From Streptomyces sp. DT2A-34 (lineage in GTDB: Bacteria > Actinomycetota > Actinomycetes > Streptomycetales > Streptomycetaceae): a stretch of DNA of 64,000 nt. Position 1 is the first letter of the stretch. Each line of letters opens with the position of its first letter. Location of the stretch: NCBI RefSeq assembly GCF_030499515.1, contig NZ_JASTWJ010000001.1, positions 1,054,001 to 1,118,000 on the forward strand, in the 5' to 3' direction. Made by a program: the position numbers and the translations under genes. This document shows positions 1 to 8,291 of the stretch, piece after piece. The notes beneath the pieces were generated by a model. It ran no database searches. It worked only from the letters and a program-made list of their open reading frames with translations, and was not told the DNA's origin.

Positions 1-1690
1 TGGTGTAAGGCTTGCCCGGCGTCAGCGGTACGCCCTTCATGTCCGAGGCGTAGTTCCCCAGGTCGGCCCAGCCGCGGCTGACGACCGTGTAGTCGACGTC
101 GGCGGTCTTGGCCGCGGTCTCCTTGAAGCAGGCGCTGTCGCCGGTGGTGCTGACGCCCCAGCAGGTGCGGTCGGTGAGCGTGGTGATGCCCTCGCCGCTC
201 GTCGCGTAGTCGCGGACGGTGTCGGGGCCGAGGTCGACCAGGACGGCGGAGAGGTGGGCCGTCGAGGTGGTCGGGGTCGCGGTGACGGTGACCTCGGAGG
301 AGCCGGACAGGCGCAGGTCGCGGGTGAGCGGCTTGGTCACGAAGCCCGCCTTGTCGGGGGTGGACCGGTCGATGTGCGCGGCCCAGTCGGTCTCGCTGTG
401 CTGCGGGTCGTCGGTGAAGGTCTCGGTGCCGTTGCCCTTGCGCAGGCCGAGGGTGCCGACGCCGGCCTGGGTGCCCTTGGCGGGGCGCAGGGTGGTGGTG
501 TCGGTGCCGCGCGGCGGCCAGGCCTTGGAGGTGACCCACTGGTCGGGGTGGCGCTCGATGTCGGCCATCGGTTCACGGTCGATGCCGTTGTCGTAGCCGA
601 GGAGTTCGTGGTCGAACCAGCGGTGCAGGGTCTCCACCCATGCGGCACGGCGGAAGTCGAAGGGGTCGACGTGGCCGGTCTGGGAGAGCCAGATCTTGCG
701 CTCGACGCCGTTCTTCGCCAGGGCGTCCCACCACTGGCCGACGTGCTTCATGCGGACGTTGAGGTCCTGCATGCCGTGGATCAGGAAGACGCTCGCCCTG
801 ACCTTGCGCGCGTCCTTCACGTAGTCGCGCTCGGTCCACAGGGGCGTCCAGTCGCCGGTGCGCGGGGCCCCGTCGACGAGCATCTGCTGGACGGCGCCGC
901 ACTTGGCACGCGCGTCGGGGCTGTCGACGTCGTCGGAGAGCCAGTCGGGGCCGGAGTCGTACAGCGGGGCGCCCTGCTGGAAGTAGTAATCGTACCAGGA
1001 GGAGATGGCGCTGATCGGGACGATGGTCCTCAGGCCCTCGACGCCGGTGGCGGCGACGCCGTTGGCTATGGTGCCGTCCCAGCTCTTGCCGATCATTCCG
1101 GTGCGGCCGTTGGTCCACGTCGCTTTGGCCTTGGTGGTGCCGGTGCGGGTCGTGTACGCCTTCGCGCGGCCGTTCAGCCAGTCGACGACGGCCTTCGCGG
1201 AGAGGACGTCGGAGCGGCCGCCGACGTCCACGCAGCCGTCGGAGCGGTTGGTGCCGGCGAGGTCGACGCCGACGAAGGCGTAGCCGCGGGGCACGAAGTA
1301 GTTGTCGTAGAACAGCGGCATCTGGACGACGTCGCCGTTCGCGTCGTACGTCTTCTTCTGGCCCTCGTTGCCTCGCCCGCAGCACGAGTAGTACGGGCTG
1401 GCGTCCATGATGACGGGTATCTTGCGGCCCTGCTGGGCCGCCTCTTGGGGCCGGACGATGTCGACGGCGACCCGGTCGGTCTTTCCGTCGCGGTCGTGGT
1501 CGAGTCCGGTGTCCACCCATACGGCCTCGCGGATGGCGTTCTCGTACGAGTAGACGGGTCTGCTCTCCCGCGGGGCGGCGTGCGCCGTCGCGGGGGTCAG
1601 GAACGTGGCCATCAGGGCAGCGGTGGCCACCGTCGCGAGCGGTCTCCAGATCGTGAAGCGCGTGCGTATCGGCATGCGCGGACGGTACAT
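1..1690 (-). CDS. Secreted Xaa-Pro dipeptidyl-peptidase (S15/CocE type), 3' end missing
   Basis: Serine peptidase of the S15/CocE alpha/beta-hydrolase group, which removes X-Pro dipeptides from peptides outside the cell. The ATG at 1690 follows a GGGAG ribosome site and opens a signal peptide (basic start, hydrophobic stretch, AHA-A cleavage site near residue 37). The nucleophile sits in MIGKSWDG (Ser203). Later motifs HGMQDLNVRMKH and QTGHVDPFDF supply the likely Asp and His. The galactose-binding-like C-terminal domain has begun when the frame runs off base 1, so about 563 residues are visible. The family assignment is sound; the exact substrate is inferred. Confidence 0.85.
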   Translation of the reverse strand, partial: MYRPRMPIRTRFTIWRPLATVATAALMATFLTPATAHAAPRESRPVYSYENAIREAVWVDTGLDHDRDGKTDRVAVDIVRPQEAAQQGRKIPVIMDASPYYSCCGRGNEGQKKTYDANGDVVQMPLFYDNYFVPRGYAFVGVDLAGTNRSDGCVDVGGRSDVLSAKAVVDWLNGRAKAYTTRTGTTKAKATWTNGRTGMIGKSWDGTIANGVAATGVEGLRTIVPISAISSWYDYYFQQGAPLYDSGPDWLSDDVDSPDARAKCGAVQQMLVDGAPRTGDWTPLWTERDYVKDARKVRASVFLIHGMQDLNVRMKHVGQWWDALAKNGVERKIWLSQTGHVDPFDFRRAAWVETLHRWFDHELLGYDNGIDREPMADIERHPDQWVTSKAWPPRGTDTTTLRPAKGTQAGVGTLGLRKGNGTETFTDDPQHSETDWAAHIDRSTPDKAGFVTKPLTRDLRLSGSSEVTVTATPTTSTAHLSAVLVDLGPDTVRDYATSGEGITTLTDRTCWGVSTTGDSACFKETAAKTADVDYTVVSRGWADLGNYASDMKGVPLTPGKPYT

Positions 1691-1883
1691 CGGTCAACTC
1701 CCGTGCAGAAGAGGGGGACTGATGACCCATGAGGTCCCTTGTGGCCGATAAACGTCCCTGGGGCGGGTCGGCTCATGTCGGCCGAATGGCGATTGTGTGA
1801 CAGCAGTGGTCATGGACACACCGGGGACACAGGTGGTGAATAGGCTCCGGACAGACTTCGGGCCCCTACGACTTGGAGCTTTC

Positions 1884-3398
1884 GTGCACCGCAGAATCAT
1901 GGCGCCGGGCGCACTCGCAGCCGCCTCTTTGATGCTGGCGATCCCGGCGTCGGCCGCGAGCCACTCCCCCGGCGCTCCGGGCATCGGCGACCCCTACTAC
2001 CCGGCGTACGGCAATGGCGGATACGACGTCTCCCACTACGACCTCCGGCTGAAGTACCAGCCGGCCACGGACGAGTTGGCGGGTACGGCGACCCTGCTGG
2101 CGAAGACCACGCAGGATCTGTCCCGCTTCAATCTGGACTTTCTGCTGGACGTCAGCGAGGTCCGGGTCAACGGCGCGAAGGCGTCGTTCGCGACGTCGGG
2201 CGAGCACGAGTTGGAGATCACGCCGGCGAAACCGCTGGCCAAGGGCACGGCCGTCACCGTGGTCGTGCGCTACCGCGGGGTGCCGTCGTGGAAGGAGGCG
2301 TACGGCTTCAACGCGTGGCTGCGCACTGCGGACGGCGGGGTCGCCGCGGGCGAGCCCGAGGGCGCCTGGTGGTGGTTCCCCAGCAATGACCACCCGCGCG
2401 ACAAGGCGACCTTCGACGTGTCGGTGCAGGTGCCGGACAGCACCCAGTTCATCTCCAACGGCACGTTGCAGTCGACGAGTTCGCGGGCCGGCTGGACCCG
2501 CTACAACTGGCGCTCCAACAAGCCGCAGGCCACCTACCTCGCCACGTTCGCGGCCGGCAGGTTCGACGTCACGACCGGCACGTCCGAGAGTGGGATTCCG
2601 GTCATCAACGCCTACAGCAAGGACCTCGGCGACACCGCCGGTGCGGCGCGGGCGAGCATCGAGCGGACCGGGGAGATCGCCGACTGGCTGACCGAGTACT
2701 TCGGGCCCTATCCCTACAACGCGCTCGGCGGGTACGTACCCAACACCCCCTCCGTCGGGTACGCCCTGGAGACCCAGACCCGGCCCTTCTACAGTCCCCG
2801 CCAGTTCGCGAGCGGGTCGAACGTCTCCGTGGTCGTGCATGAGCTGGCCCACCAGTGGTACGGCGACGACGTGTCGGTCAAGGACTGGAAGGACATCTGG
2901 GTCAACGAGGGCTTCGCGCGGTACGCGCAGTGGCTGTGGTCGGAGCACGAGGGTGAGGGGACGGCGCAAGAGATCGCCGACTACGTGTACGCCTCGCATC
3001 CGGCCGACGATCCGTTCTGGGCGGTCAAGCCCGGTGACCCCGGGCCGGAGAACCAGTTCCACATCGCGGTCTACGACCGGGGCGCGCTGACCCTGCAGGC
3101 GCTGCGCAACGAGATCGGGGACGAGGCGTTCTTCGCCATTCTCAAGGGCTGGCCGCAGAAGTACGCCTACGGCAACGCCTCGGTGGCCGACTTCCAGCGG
3201 TACGCCGAGGAGGTGTCGGGGAAGCCGCTGGCGGCGCTCTTCGACACGTGGCTGTTCCAGCCGTCGAAGCCGGGCGCTCCGGCGGCGCACAGTGCGTCCA
3301 TCGCCCGGTCGGCCACGGACCCGGTGCAGCCGAAGTCCTGGAAGAAGATCGCGGCTACGAACGGCGTGCACGACCACGGGCATGAGGGCGAGCACTGA
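1884..3398 (+). CDS. Secreted M1 family zinc metallopeptidase
   Basis: A 504-residue aminopeptidase-N-like enzyme. I chose GTG 1884 because TTGGAG lies 5 bases upstream and it places a signal peptide (ending IPASA-A) at the N terminus; in-frame starts further upstream add only unlikely sequence. The zinc site is complete: HELAH at residues 319-323, 18 residues, then Glu342 in NEGFARY. An N-terminal beta domain precedes the catalytic domain. The protein ends soon after the thermolysin-like domain, so it lacks the long C-terminal domain of PepN and is probably a short secreted form. It probably hydrolyses peptides outside the cell, and lies divergent from another secreted peptidase. Confidence 0.9.
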   Translation: MHRRIMAPGALAAASLMLAIPASAASHSPGAPGIGDPYYPAYGNGGYDVSHYDLRLKYQPATDELAGTATLLAKTTQDLSRFNLDFLLDVSEVRVNGAKASFATSGEHELEITPAKPLAKGTAVTVVVRYRGVPSWKEAYGFNAWLRTADGGVAAGEPEGAWWWFPSNDHPRDKATFDVSVQVPDSTQFISNGTLQSTSSRAGWTRYNWRSNKPQATYLATFAAGRFDVTTGTSESGIPVINAYSKDLGDTAGAARASIERTGEIADWLTEYFGPYPYNALGGYVPNTPSVGYALETQTRPFYSPRQFASGSNVSVVVHELAHQWYGDDVSVKDWKDIWVNEGFARYAQWLWSEHEGEGTAQEIADYVYASHPADDPFWAVKPGDPGPENQFHIAVYDRGALTLQALRNEIGDEAFFAILKGWPQKYAYGNASVADFQRYAEEVSGKPLAALFDTWLFQPSKPGAPAAHSASIARSATDPVQPKSWKKIAATNGVHDHGHEGEH

Positions 3399-3454
3399 CG
3401 GACTAGGGGCCTGGGGGCCTACCTGGCGTGGGGGACCTACAGGGCCTGGAGGGT

Positions 3455-4375
3455 CTACGGGCCCTGGAGGGCCTCGAACGAGGCCGCACGCTCGAGGAGT
3501 TCGTCCCGGCCTATCGCGTCCGTGTGCGTCGACGGCACCGTGCAGGCGTGGGCGCCGGCCACCGCGCCGTACACAGCGCATCGGTGCGGTGGCTCGCCGG
3601 ACAGCATGCCGTAGAGGTAGGCGGCCGCGAAGGCGTCGCCGGCGCCGTTGGAGTCGACCACCGGCGCCGGCGGGGCCACCGTGGGAACGTGCGTGAGCAC
3701 GCCGTCGGTCAGGAGGTACGCGCCCTCCGCTCCGGCGGTGGCGACGACCACCTCGGCTCTTCCCCGCTCGGCGATGCGGCGCATGGTCCGCTCCGGGTCG
3801 GTCAGGGCGGTCGCGGAGAGGAACACCACGTCGGCCGTGTACGCGAACGGCTCGTGGTACGGGTTCTCCCCGTCCCAGTTGTGGAGGTCGGTGGAGAGTG
3901 TGACGCCGGCCTCGCGGAGGACGGGCAGGGCCTCGGCGCACGGGTGGGTGATCGACACATGCGCGTGACGGCCGGCGGCGGCGAGGGTCCGCAGCGTGTC
4001 TTCGGGGAACCGGTCGTCCGCGTGTGCCCTGCTGGTGTCGTACAGGGACAGCCGCCGTCCGTCCGGCCCGACCAGGTTGACGGCGCGCTTGGTGCCGGCC
4101 GGCTGCGGGATCGCGGTGAGGGCGATGCCGTGCTCGCGGTGCAGGGCTCGGACGAGGTCGCCCTCGGGGTCGTCGCCGAGGAAGTCGAGGTGGTGGGTGC
4201 GCAGGCCCAGGCCGCTCAGGGCGGCGGCCACGAAATCCCCGGTCTGACCGGCGCGGGTACGGATCCCGCTGTCGATCATGTAGCTGTCGGCGTACGGGAG
4301 GGGCAGCTCGGGGACGTACACGATGGTGTCCACGCCTGCACCGCCCAACACGAGCACGTCGATGTCGCGGCTCAA
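3455..4375 (-). CDS. PfkB-family carbohydrate kinase
   Basis: A 306-residue ribokinase-like sugar or nucleoside kinase. The N terminus carries the VLVLGGAGVDTIVYV strand and glycine motif. Near residue 245 is the PfkB signature DSNGAGDAFAAAYLYG with the catalytic Asp and anion hole. The start is TTG 4375: it overlaps the TGA of the upstream macro-domain gene (TTGA), and GGGGAGG lies at usual ribosome-site distance, so the two are translationally coupled. Pairing with an ADP-ribose-binding macro protein suggests a substrate linked to ribose or nucleoside turnover, but the residues seen do not fix the sugar. Confidence 0.85.
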   Translation of the reverse strand: MSRDIDVLVLGGAGVDTIVYVPELPLPYADSYMIDSGIRTRAGQTGDFVAAALSGLGLRTHHLDFLGDDPEGDLVRALHREHGIALTAIPQPAGTKRAVNLVGPDGRRLSLYDTSRAHADDRFPEDTLRTLAAAGRHAHVSITHPCAEALPVLREAGVTLSTDLHNWDGENPYHEPFAYTADVVFLSATALTDPERTMRRIAERGRAEVVVATAGAEGAYLLTDGVLTHVPTVAPPAPVVDSNGAGDAFAAAYLYGMLSGEPPHRCAVYGAVAGAHACTVPSTHTDAIGRDELLERAASFEALQGP

Positions 4376-4860
4376 CTCGCGCCCTCCCCATGGTCGTAGA
4401 CGGTGACGGCGATCCCCTGTCGCACCAGCCGCTCGATGATCAGCGGCTCGACGCGGGACCACTTGCCGCCGGCCAACCCGCACCCTGTCCGGGGCATGTG
4501 AACCGACGCGCCAAGCTCCGTGGCCTTCTCGGCCAGCCTTCCCAGCGCCGCGTCGATCGCCTCGTACCGGACCGGAACGCCCTTGCTGCCCGTGCGTATC
4601 CCCCGTTGCCCGACCAGGTTCGCCACCCATACATACGGCCCGACCTGCACGAACTGGGCGGCACCCAGCCCGAAGTCGTTCGACGCGCGGTCGCGGTGCC
4701 AAGCCCGGTAGGCCGCCTCCGGCTGTGGCCAGCGGCGTGACACGGCCAGGACGAAGCCCTTTCCCCATCCCCCGATGTCGTTGCAGACATGGGCGATCAC
4801 CTTGACGCCCTTCACCGACGGAACGGTGGCGTCACCCCGGACATACGTGATCTCCGACAT
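4372..4860 (-). CDS. Macro-domain protein (ADP-ribose binding or hydrolysing)
   Basis: A 162-residue stand-alone macro domain. Motifs seen are GDAT near the N terminus, IAHVCNDIGGWGKGF (adenine/ribose loop) and MPRTGCGLAGGKW (phosphate loop), closest in layout to the TARG1/Poa1 branch that removes ADP-ribose from acidic side chains or from ADP-ribose-1''-phosphate. No export signal, so cytoplasmic. The gene overlaps the kinase downstream by 4 bases and they probably form one transcript. Activity is inferred from family; binding only, without hydrolysis, is possible. Confidence 0.85.
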   Translation of the reverse strand: MSEITYVRGDATVPSVKGVKVIAHVCNDIGGWGKGFVLAVSRRWPQPEAAYRAWHRDRASNDFGLGAAQFVQVGPYVWVANLVGQRGIRTGSKGVPVRYEAIDAALGRLAEKATELGASVHMPRTGCGLAGGKWSRVEPLIIERLVRQGIAVTVYDHGEGAS

Positions 4861-4906
4861 GACTCCACCGTAGAGCCCGCCACTGACAACAGCCTCCGAT
4901 TACTTC

Positions 4907-6373
4907 CTACTTCGTGAGGTCGGCCAGCTCCCGGTCCCCCGCCTTCGCCACCCGGCGGCGGATCGCGAACCAGCCGCCGATCAGCATCAGCGCGATGACG
5001 GGGATGAGGAGGAGGGTCTTACGGCCGACCTCGGGGTCGTTCCACATCAGGGCGAGCACGGACAGCAGGAAGGTGATCGTGACGATCTCGGTGACCGGGC
5101 TGCCGGGGAGGCGGAAGCTCGGCCGGGTGACCAGGCCCGCCTTGGCGCGGCGGACGAAGACCAGGTGGCAGACCATGATGATCACCCAGGTCGAGATGAT
5201 GCCGAGGGAGGCGACGTTCAGCACGATCTCGAAGGCCTGGCTGGGCATGAGGTAGTTCAGGCCGACGCCGAGGACGCACACCGCGCAGGTGAGCAGGATG
5301 CCGCCGTAGGGGACCTGGCTGCGGTTCATGCGGGCCGTGAACCTGGGCGCCGAACCCGCCATCGCCATCGAGCGCAGGATGCGGCCGGTGGAGTACAGGC
5401 CGGAGTTGAGGGAGGACATCGCCGCCGTCAGGACCACCAGGTTCATCACGTCGCCCGCGCCCTCGACGCCGATCTTCGACAGGACCGTGACGAAGGGGCT
5501 CTCGTCGGCCGAGTAGACCGAGCCGGGGAGGAGCAGGGCGAGGAGGACGACCGAGCCGACGTAGAACAGGCCGACGCGCCACATGATCGAGTTCACCGCG
5601 CGCGGGACGACCTTCTCCGGCTCGGCGGTCTCGCCCGCGGCGACGCCGACCAGCTCCAGCGCGGCGTACGCGAAGATCACGCCCTGCATGACCAGGACGA
5701 CGGGCATCAGGCCGTGCGGGAAGACGCCGCCGTTGTCGGTGATCACGTCCAGGCCGGGGGTCTGGCCGCCGACCTTGTGCTGGGTGGCCAGCAGGAAGAT
5801 GCCGACAAACATGAAGGCGACCAGCGTGGCGACCTTGATGATCGCGAACCAGAACTCCATCTCGCCGAAGATCTTCACCGAGATCAGGTTCACGGCCAGG
5901 ACCACCGCGAGGGCGGCCAGGGCCAGCACCCACTGCGGGATGTCGGTGAACATGCTCCAGTAGTGCGTGTAGAGCGCGATCGCGGTGATGTCGGCGATGC
6001 CGGTCGTCGACCAGTTCAGGAAGTACATCCAGCCGGCGACATAGGCGCCCTTCTCGCCGAGGAACTCGCGCGCGTACGACACGAAGGAGCCGGACGAGGG
6101 GCGGTAGAGCACGAGCTCGCCGAGGGCGCGGACGACGAAGAAGGCGAAGATGCCACAGATCAGGTAGGCGATCGCCAGCGCCGGGCCCGCGTTGTGGAGG
6201 CGACCGCCGGCGCCGAGGAAGAGGCCGGTGCCGATGGCCCCGCCGATGGCGATCATGTTGACGTGGCGGGCCTTGAGGTCCTTGCTGTAACCGGCGTCGC
6301 CCGCGTCCGCGGGCATCGAGGCCGCGTCGGTACGGGGTGCGGCCACTGCCGTGTTCACGGCGTCCTTGCTCAC
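4907..6373 (-). CDS. ansP: L-asparagine permease (AAT family)
   Basis: A 488-residue, 12-helix amino acid permease. Conserved stretches such as IGGAIGTGLFLGAG, the LNWSTTGIADITAIALYTHYW segment and GLYSTGRILRSMA match AnsP of enteric bacteria almost phrase by phrase, so asparagine/proton symport is more specific than a general permease call. The start is GTG 6373, with GAGAG upstream; longer in-frame extensions add a tail not expected in the family. The leader contains a 7-bp inverted repeat (6437-6443 with 6453-6459) in the transcribed strand. Divergent from a MerR regulator, which may control it. Confidence 0.9.
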   Translation of the reverse strand: MSKDAVNTAVAAPRTDAASMPADAGDAGYSKDLKARHVNMIAIGGAIGTGLFLGAGGRLHNAGPALAIAYLICGIFAFFVVRALGELVLYRPSSGSFVSYAREFLGEKGAYVAGWMYFLNWSTTGIADITAIALYTHYWSMFTDIPQWVLALAALAVVLAVNLISVKIFGEMEFWFAIIKVATLVAFMFVGIFLLATQHKVGGQTPGLDVITDNGGVFPHGLMPVVLVMQGVIFAYAALELVGVAAGETAEPEKVVPRAVNSIMWRVGLFYVGSVVLLALLLPGSVYSADESPFVTVLSKIGVEGAGDVMNLVVLTAAMSSLNSGLYSTGRILRSMAMAGSAPRFTARMNRSQVPYGGILLTCAVCVLGVGLNYLMPSQAFEIVLNVASLGIISTWVIIMVCHLVFVRRAKAGLVTRPSFRLPGSPVTEIVTITFLLSVLALMWNDPEVGRKTLLLIPVIALMLIGGWFAIRRRVAKAGDRELADLTK

Positions 6374-6570
6374 GGGGGTACCACTCTCTGGTGCGCTCGA
6401 GCGGGTCACGCTCGGGTGTCCGGACGTACGTATGGCCTGCGCCCTCGCTAAAGGCGCAGACCAAGGGGTCACCTTCCCCCAGGGGGCGCGGCTCACGCGG
6501 TGGCGTATGTCACAGAGCGTTACTTCTCACACGGCGGTCCCGCGTCGTCGTGAGGTGGGTCGCGGGAGGT

Positions 6571-6605
6571 GTCACAGCGCTGGTGAGACAGCGATACTGC
6601 TGCAT
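6571..6605 (+). promoter_or_regulatory. MerR-type promoter with dyad in the spacer, leaderless start
   Basis: A GATACT -10 box (6593-6598) stands 17 bases after a weak -35 (TGTCAC, 6570-6575). The spacer holds an imperfect 19-bp dyad, GTCACAGCGCTGGTGAGAC (6571-6589; 12 of 18 symmetric positions match), which is where MerR proteins bind. The ATG at 6606 lies about 8 bases after the -10 with no ribosome site, so the message is probably leaderless. Confidence 0.45.
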
Positions 6606-7367
6606 ATGACGACCGACACCACCGAGGGACCGACCCTCACGATCGACGAACTGGCCGCGCGGGCGGGTGTGACGGTCCGCACGGTGCGGTTCTACGGCAC
6701 CAAGGGGCTGCTGCCGCCCCCGGTGATCGGTCCGCGCAGAGTGGGACGGTACGGGCACGAGCATCTGGCCCGGCTGGCGCTCATCGAGGAGTTGCAGCAG
6801 CAGGGCATGACGCTGGCGGCCATCGAACGGTATCTGCAGCAGCTGCCACCCGATCTGGACGCCCATGACCTCGCCGTTCACCGGGCCGTGGTGGCGTCCT
6901 GGGCGCCGGAGGCCGTGGAGACGGTGACACGGGCGGAGTTGGAGCGGCGGGCGGGGCGGGCGCTCGGCGACGACGACGTGGAGCGGCTGGTCGCGATGGG
7001 AGTGGTCGAGGCCGGGGGCGGGGGCGGGGAAGCGGACGGCTCCGACTCCGGCTCCGGCTCCGGCTCCTACCGCGTCGACCTCGGGCTGCTGCGGCTGGCG
7101 GTCGGGCTGCTGGACGTGCCCCTGTCGCAGGAAGCGATACTCGCCGCGCGCAAGGTCCTCATCGAGCACTCACGCGCCGCCGCGCACGAACTGTCGCGGC
7201 TCTTCCGCGGCGAGGTGTCCGAACGCGCGGCGCAGGACGTGAAGTCCCTCTCCGCGCACATGCAACCGCTGGTGGTGCAGGCTCTGTTGACGACCTTTCA
7301 GCGATCGCTCAGGGAGGAGCTGAGGGAGTGGCTGGCCGGCATGGCGGAGGAACGCGGATCCGCCTGA
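6606..7367 (+). CDS. MerR-family transcriptional regulator
   Basis: A 253-residue regulator. The N-terminal winged helix has the MerR pattern (TIDELAARAGVTVRTVRFYG, then the RRVGRYG wing and HLARLALIEELQQQGMTL), followed by a coiled linker and an all-helical C-terminal domain of about 150 residues containing a glycine/serine-rich insert (residues 138-155). No metal-binding cysteines are present, so it is not a metal sensor of the classic type. ATG 6606 is preferred over upstream in-frame starts because the homology begins there. It lies divergent from ansP. The 3' end runs directly into a fragment of an SDR gene on the other strand. Confidence 0.85.
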   Translation: MTTDTTEGPTLTIDELAARAGVTVRTVRFYGTKGLLPPPVIGPRRVGRYGHEHLARLALIEELQQQGMTLAAIERYLQQLPPDLDAHDLAVHRAVVASWAPEAVETVTRAELERRAGRALGDDDVERLVAMGVVEAGGGGGEADGSDSGSGSGSYRVDLGLLRLAVGLLDVPLSQEAILAARKVLIEHSRAAAHELSRLFRGEVSERAAQDVKSLSAHMQPLVVQALLTTFQRSLREELREWLAGMAEERGSA

Positions 7368-7436
7368 CACGTCGAGGGTCTGCCCGGTCAGGAAGGCCTG
7401 CCGGTCACGGACGTACTCGAAGCCGCCGTACGCGCC
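7359..7436 (-). pseudogene. C-terminal remnant of a short-chain dehydrogenase
   Basis: On the minus strand about 26 codons read GAYGGFEYVRDRQAFLTGQT and then LDVSGG, the usual C-terminal end of an SDR oxidoreductase (the ITGQ-x3-VSGG signature). No Rossmann motif, active site or start is found upstream, and no stop codon follows in frame until inside the MerR gene. It is best read as the tail of a deleted gene. Confidence 0.45.
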
Positions 7437-7526
7437 GACCGTGCGCTCGGCGGTGGCGGTGCGCCGACGGGTCCACTCCGCCTCCGGAGCGGACCCGCAC
7501 AGGTTCACACCGTCACACGTCCGCGA

Positions 7527-7955
7527 TCACGGGCTTCCATAGATCTTGCTGTAGTCGGCGCAGTCCCAGTCGCTGCCCCGTTCCGTGAGGCACTCCTTGG
7601 CCTCGAACCATGACACGGTGTCGTCGAAGTTCCATGTGTAGCTGTTCTCCGCGCCCGACCCCGAGGCGGAGAGGTACTCGGTCCTGTCGCCGCCCCACCC
7701 GTCCTGGTACGTGGCACGCAGGTACACGCGCGCACCGTGCGAGTCGGCCTTCGTGTCGCGGATGTTCACCTTGACGTAGTACCGACCGCCGGAGAGGCTG
7801 ACGGTGCCCCAAGCGTGAGCACCCACGAGGTCGCCCTGCGTGTACTGGAGGTTCCAGCTCGAAGCCGCGTTGGCGGTTCCCGCGGAAACTCCGACGGTCA
7901 GTGCGGCCCCGGCGGCGACCACTCCGAGTGATCGCATGATGAGCTTCGTACGCAT
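7527..7955 (-). CDS. Small secreted protein of unknown function
   Basis: A 142-residue protein with a clear signal peptide (MRTKLIMRSL, hydrophobic stretch, GTANA-A cleavage near residue 30). ATG 7955 follows GGGAGG and is preferred to an upstream in-frame start. The mature part is rich in aromatic and acidic residues, looks like an all-beta domain, and has one cysteine pair near the C terminus (KECLTERGSDWDCADY) likely to form a disulfide. I recognise no family. Both neighbouring intervals contain gene remnants, so this may be a lone survivor of a rearranged segment. Confidence 0.7.
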   Translation of the reverse strand: MRTKLIMRSLGVVAAGAALTVGVSAGTANAASSWNLQYTQGDLVGAHAWGTVSLSGGRYYVKVNIRDTKADSHGARVYLRATYQDGWGGDRTEYLSASGSGAENSYTWNFDDTVSWFEAKECLTERGSDWDCADYSKIYGSP

Positions 7956-8044
7956 ACGTCCCTGCCTCCCGGTCGAGCTTCTCGGATTCATCCACGAACC
8001 TTGCGTCCATGAAGCTAGGGACGCTGCTTTGCGCAGACCTTGGA

Positions 8045-8255
8045 CGATCCTTGAAACCCCTGGTCACGGCCGGGACGCCGACCTCGGCCTCCTCCAGGTT
8101 GACGCCGTAGCCGCGGGCCCGGATCAGGGCGAGGGCGAGGACAGGGTGTCGGTGCCGTCCGGGACGGCCAGGTGCACGTTCTCGTGCGCTCGACCAGGCC
8201 GAGCCGGACCAGTTCGCCGATCAGCCGGTGCGGGTCGCTGTGAGTCGGCGGCGTG
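8045..8255 (-). pseudogene. Eroded IclR-family regulator
   Basis: Three pieces of an IclR protein can be read in order on the minus strand but in shifting frames: DPHRLIGELVRLGLVERT (DNA-binding domain end), ENVHLAVPDGTDTL (start of the effector domain) and ALALIRARGYGVNLEEAEVG VPAV (middle of the effector domain; the space only splits the quotation). Most of both domains is missing and no start remains. It lies just downstream of the benzoylformate decarboxylase gene and was probably its local regulator or neighbour. Confidence 0.55.
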
Positions 8256-8291
8256 CGTGCGTCTCCGGCGCGGTTTGCGTGTGAGTCGCCG

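Noticed and set aside
254..1732. A 492-residue frame antisense to the X-Pro peptidase gene
   Set aside because: The minus strand gives a signal peptide and an intact GKSWDG serine motif; the plus frame is a GC-rich shadow.
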